From assembly GCA_937959265.1 (NCBI GenBank), contig CALGMA010000041.1:1-50845 (forward strand): a DNA stretch of 50,845 nucleotides, in the 5' to 3' direction. This stretch comes from an uncultured Anaerolineae bacterium (lineage in GTDB: Bacteria > Chloroflexota > Anaerolineae > J036 > Brachytrichaceae). The notes beneath the pieces are model-generated. The model saw only the letters and a program-made list of their open reading frames with translations. It had not been told where the DNA came from and ran no database searches. This document shows, in pieces, positions 49,367 to 50,845 of the stretch (within the stretch, counting starts at the first letter, position 1; every line of letters starts with the position of its first letter). A program made the position numbers and the translations under genes.

Positions 49367-50446
49367 ATGGCACAAGCAAATCCTACTTACACGGCTGCCG
49401 TGATCGGCGTCGGCAAAGCCGGCCAGGACACCGGCACGCGCACCGGCGGCTTTCGCATCGGCTACACCCATGCCGAAACGTTCAAGCGCAACCCACGCAT
49501 ACAACTCACTGCATGCGCCGACATCAACGCAGACAACCTGCGCGCGTTTATGAATCGCTTCGGCGTGTCACATGGCTTCACCGAATATGAGGCGATGCTG
49601 CATGAGGTGAAGCCCGATCTCGTCAGCATTGGCACCTATGTCGGTTGGCATCGCCCGATGATCGAGAAAGCCGCCGAGGCAGGCGTCAAGGGCATCTTGT
49701 GTGAAAAGCCGTTTGTCGCCTCACCGGCCGACTTGAAAGCCGTCCAACGCATCGCTCAGACAACCGGCGTCAAGATCGTTGTGGCACATATCCGCCGCTA
49801 TCTCCCCGCCTTCGCACGCGCTCGCCAGCTCTACAACGATGGCACGATCGGCCGGCCGGTGATGTGCGTCGCAGGCATCGAGGGCTGGGACTTGAGCGAA
49901 TGGGGTTCGCACTGGCTGGACATGTTTCGCTTCTTCCACAACGACCAGCCGGTGAAGTGGGTGTTCGGCCAGCTTCGCGTGCGCGATACACGCGGCTTTG
50001 GTCATGCTATGGAGGACCACGGCGTCGCCTACTTCGAGTTCGAGAACGGCGGCAAAGGACTGGTAGACGGCGGCCGCGGGTTGAACGGCGGTATGACGAT
50101 GGCGCTGCTGGGCACCCAGGGTTCGATTCGCGTGCTCGGAGAAGATACGTTGGTCATACAGAATGCGGCCGGGCAATGTGAAGAGCGGTTTCCGGCCGAG
50201 CAGTTCGGTGGCTGGACCTATGCCTGGGACTGTCTGCTGAACGATCTGATTCAGTGGGTGGACGGCGGCGACGCGCCGATGACAGGGCTACCGAACGTCT
50301 CGCGGAGCGCGGAACTCAACCTGGCCGCTTACATCTCCGCCGTGCGGGGCGACCGAGTGGACTTGCCTCTGGAAGATGACACGGACGAGTGGCCGGTCGA
50401 GATCGTCGCCCGGCGACGCGCCCAAGCGCTAGATGTGCGCTCATAG
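49367..50446 (+). CDS. Gfo/Idh/MocA-family NAD(P)-dependent oxidoreductase
   Basis: 359 residues from the ATG at 49367; a GTG at 49349 overlapping the previous stop would add six. The Rossmann motif is AAVIGVGKAGQDTG; CEKPFVASPADLKAV carries the EKP catalytic Lys; GSHWLDMFRFF and DHGVAYFEFENG lie in the C-terminal domain. Such enzymes oxidise sugar or inositol hydroxyls, often giving 3-keto sugars that a sugar isomerase or lyase then handles. It fits with the ThuA, DUF6807 and TIM-barrel neighbours. Confidence 0.93.
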   Translation: MAQANPTYTAAVIGVGKAGQDTGTRTGGFRIGYTHAETFKRNPRIQLTACADINADNLRAFMNRFGVSHGFTEYEAMLHEVKPDLVSIGTYVGWHRPMIEKAAEAGVKGILCEKPFVASPADLKAVQRIAQTTGVKIVVAHIRRYLPAFARARQLYNDGTIGRPVMCVAGIEGWDLSEWGSHWLDMFRFFHNDQPVKWVFGQLRVRDTRGFGHAMEDHGVAYFEFENGGKGLVDGGRGLNGGMTMALLGTQGSIRVLGEDTLVIQNAAGQCEERFPAEQFGGWTYAWDCLLNDLIQWVDGGDAPMTGLPNVSRSAELNLAAYISAVRGDRVDLPLEDDTDEWPVEIVARRRAQALDVRS

Positions 50447-50482
50447 CTTTCGGCTTTTCAAGACAAAGGAGGTACTCGAACG

Positions 50483-50845
50483 ATGACGATCAAAGTAGGG
50501 TGTTTTGCGCTGATTGACCCATTCTCGGTGCTCGAGCACCAACTCGAGCGAATTCACGGCTGGGGTTTCAAATATGCAGACGTGACCGACAACACCGACG
50601 GTGCTTGCCTCGGCGTGGAGTTCGGCTTCACTGCCGTGGCCAGTTTGGACGCCAACCCGTTCGATCTCAAGCGCATGTTCGAAAGGCATGGCCTGACAAT
50701 CACCAGCTTCTGCGCGCACGCTAATTTGCTCGATCCGACGGCGCCTTGGCGCTACGGCACTGCGCAGATCATCAAAGCGGTGCGCGCTGCCGCTGCCATC
50801 GGCGTGAAGCACGTGATCACCACCGAGGGCGATCCCAAGACCGAC
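50483..50845 (+). CDS. Sugar phosphate isomerase/epimerase, partial (3' end off the window)
   Basis: The frame starts at ATG 50483, 9 nt after a strong AAAGGAGGT ribosome site (50466-50474), and runs off the right edge, so 121 residues are visible. The pattern MTIKVGCFALIDPFS, GWGFKYADVTD, FERHGLTITSFCAHANLLDP, and AAAIGVKHVITTEGD is that of xylose-isomerase-like TIM barrels (beta strands 1-4). It may isomerise or epimerise the keto-sugar made by the upstream oxidoreductase. The catalytic metal ligands are beyond the edge. Confidence 0.9.
   Translation, partial: MTIKVGCFALIDPFSVLEHQLERIHGWGFKYADVTDNTDGACLGVEFGFTAVASLDANPFDLKRMFERHGLTITSFCAHANLLDPTAPWRYGTAQIIKAVRAAAAIGVKHVITTEGDPKTD

Overview
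The window is about 51 kb of GC-rich bacterial DNA. Several signs suggest a member of the Chloroflexota (Anaerolineae-like; this is inference, there is no rRNA gene here): a secreted subtilase with a Pro/Thr-rich tail ending in a short HLPVVVR-type C-terminus, membrane LysM proteins with zinc ribbons, CHAT/TPR and ATPase/TPR signalling genes, and densely overlapping operons. About 46 protein genes, one tRNA (Gln, CTG) and several regulatory or repeat elements can be supported.

Layout, left to right. (1) 1-5.4 kb, plus strand: the end of a sigma-70-type factor, a small cytoplasmic anti-sigma-like/beta-sandwich protein, a TPR-CHAT protease-like protein and a secreted S8 protease, apparently one signalling unit. 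(2) 5.5-8.2 kb: a large GH63/MGH1-like glycosidase. (3) 8.2-19.7 kb, minus strand: an aminotransferase, then (read from the right) an aromatic biosynthesis unit with two DAHP synthases of different subfamilies, tyrA, aroA, aroE, aroC, an aroK-aroB fusion and aroQ, ending in an ECF sigma factor and its anti-sigma factor. All seven steps to chorismate are encoded. The first gene is preceded by a near-consensus promoter, a 32-codon leader ORF containing the run FWGYFWFSYF, a 13-bp long-range pairing that includes the aromatic codons, and an intrinsic terminator. This is a textbook-like transcription attenuator and the clearest undescribed regulatory element in the window.

(4) 19.9-26.7 kb, plus strand: an ABC importer (lipoprotein, ATPase, permease) followed by a two-gene molybdenum hydroxylase of the xanthine dehydrogenase family and a small unknown protein, probably an N-heterocycle uptake and oxidation operon. 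(5) 26.7-29.0 kb, minus: a MoxR ATPase with a DUF2201/VWA metallopeptidase-like partner. (6) 29.2-36.3 kb, minus: two related LysM/zinc-ribbon membrane proteins, an HD-domain protein, a SanA/DUF218 protein, cytidine deaminase, a CNNM/CorC transporter-like protein, GlmU and tRNA-Gln. (7) 36.5-43.3 kb, minus: RtcB RNA ligase, type II NADH dehydrogenase, a GalT/HIT-like protein carrying a heptanucleotide tandem repeat, and an overlapping ATPase/TPR pair. (8) 43.4-50.8 kb, plus: a hairpin-rich intergenic region, enolase, a thioredoxin lipoprotein, an L,D-transpeptidase, and a sugar-catabolism cluster (mannonate dehydratase-like, PmoA/DUF6807, ThuA-like, Gfo/Idh/MocA oxidoreductase, sugar isomerase/epimerase cut by the right edge).

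Small palindromic repeats ending in CTACC or TTACC are scattered in the intergenic DNA (18.3, 19.75 and 36.4 kb). Two of them differ by a compensatory base-pair change, so they look like a mobile or structured repeat family.
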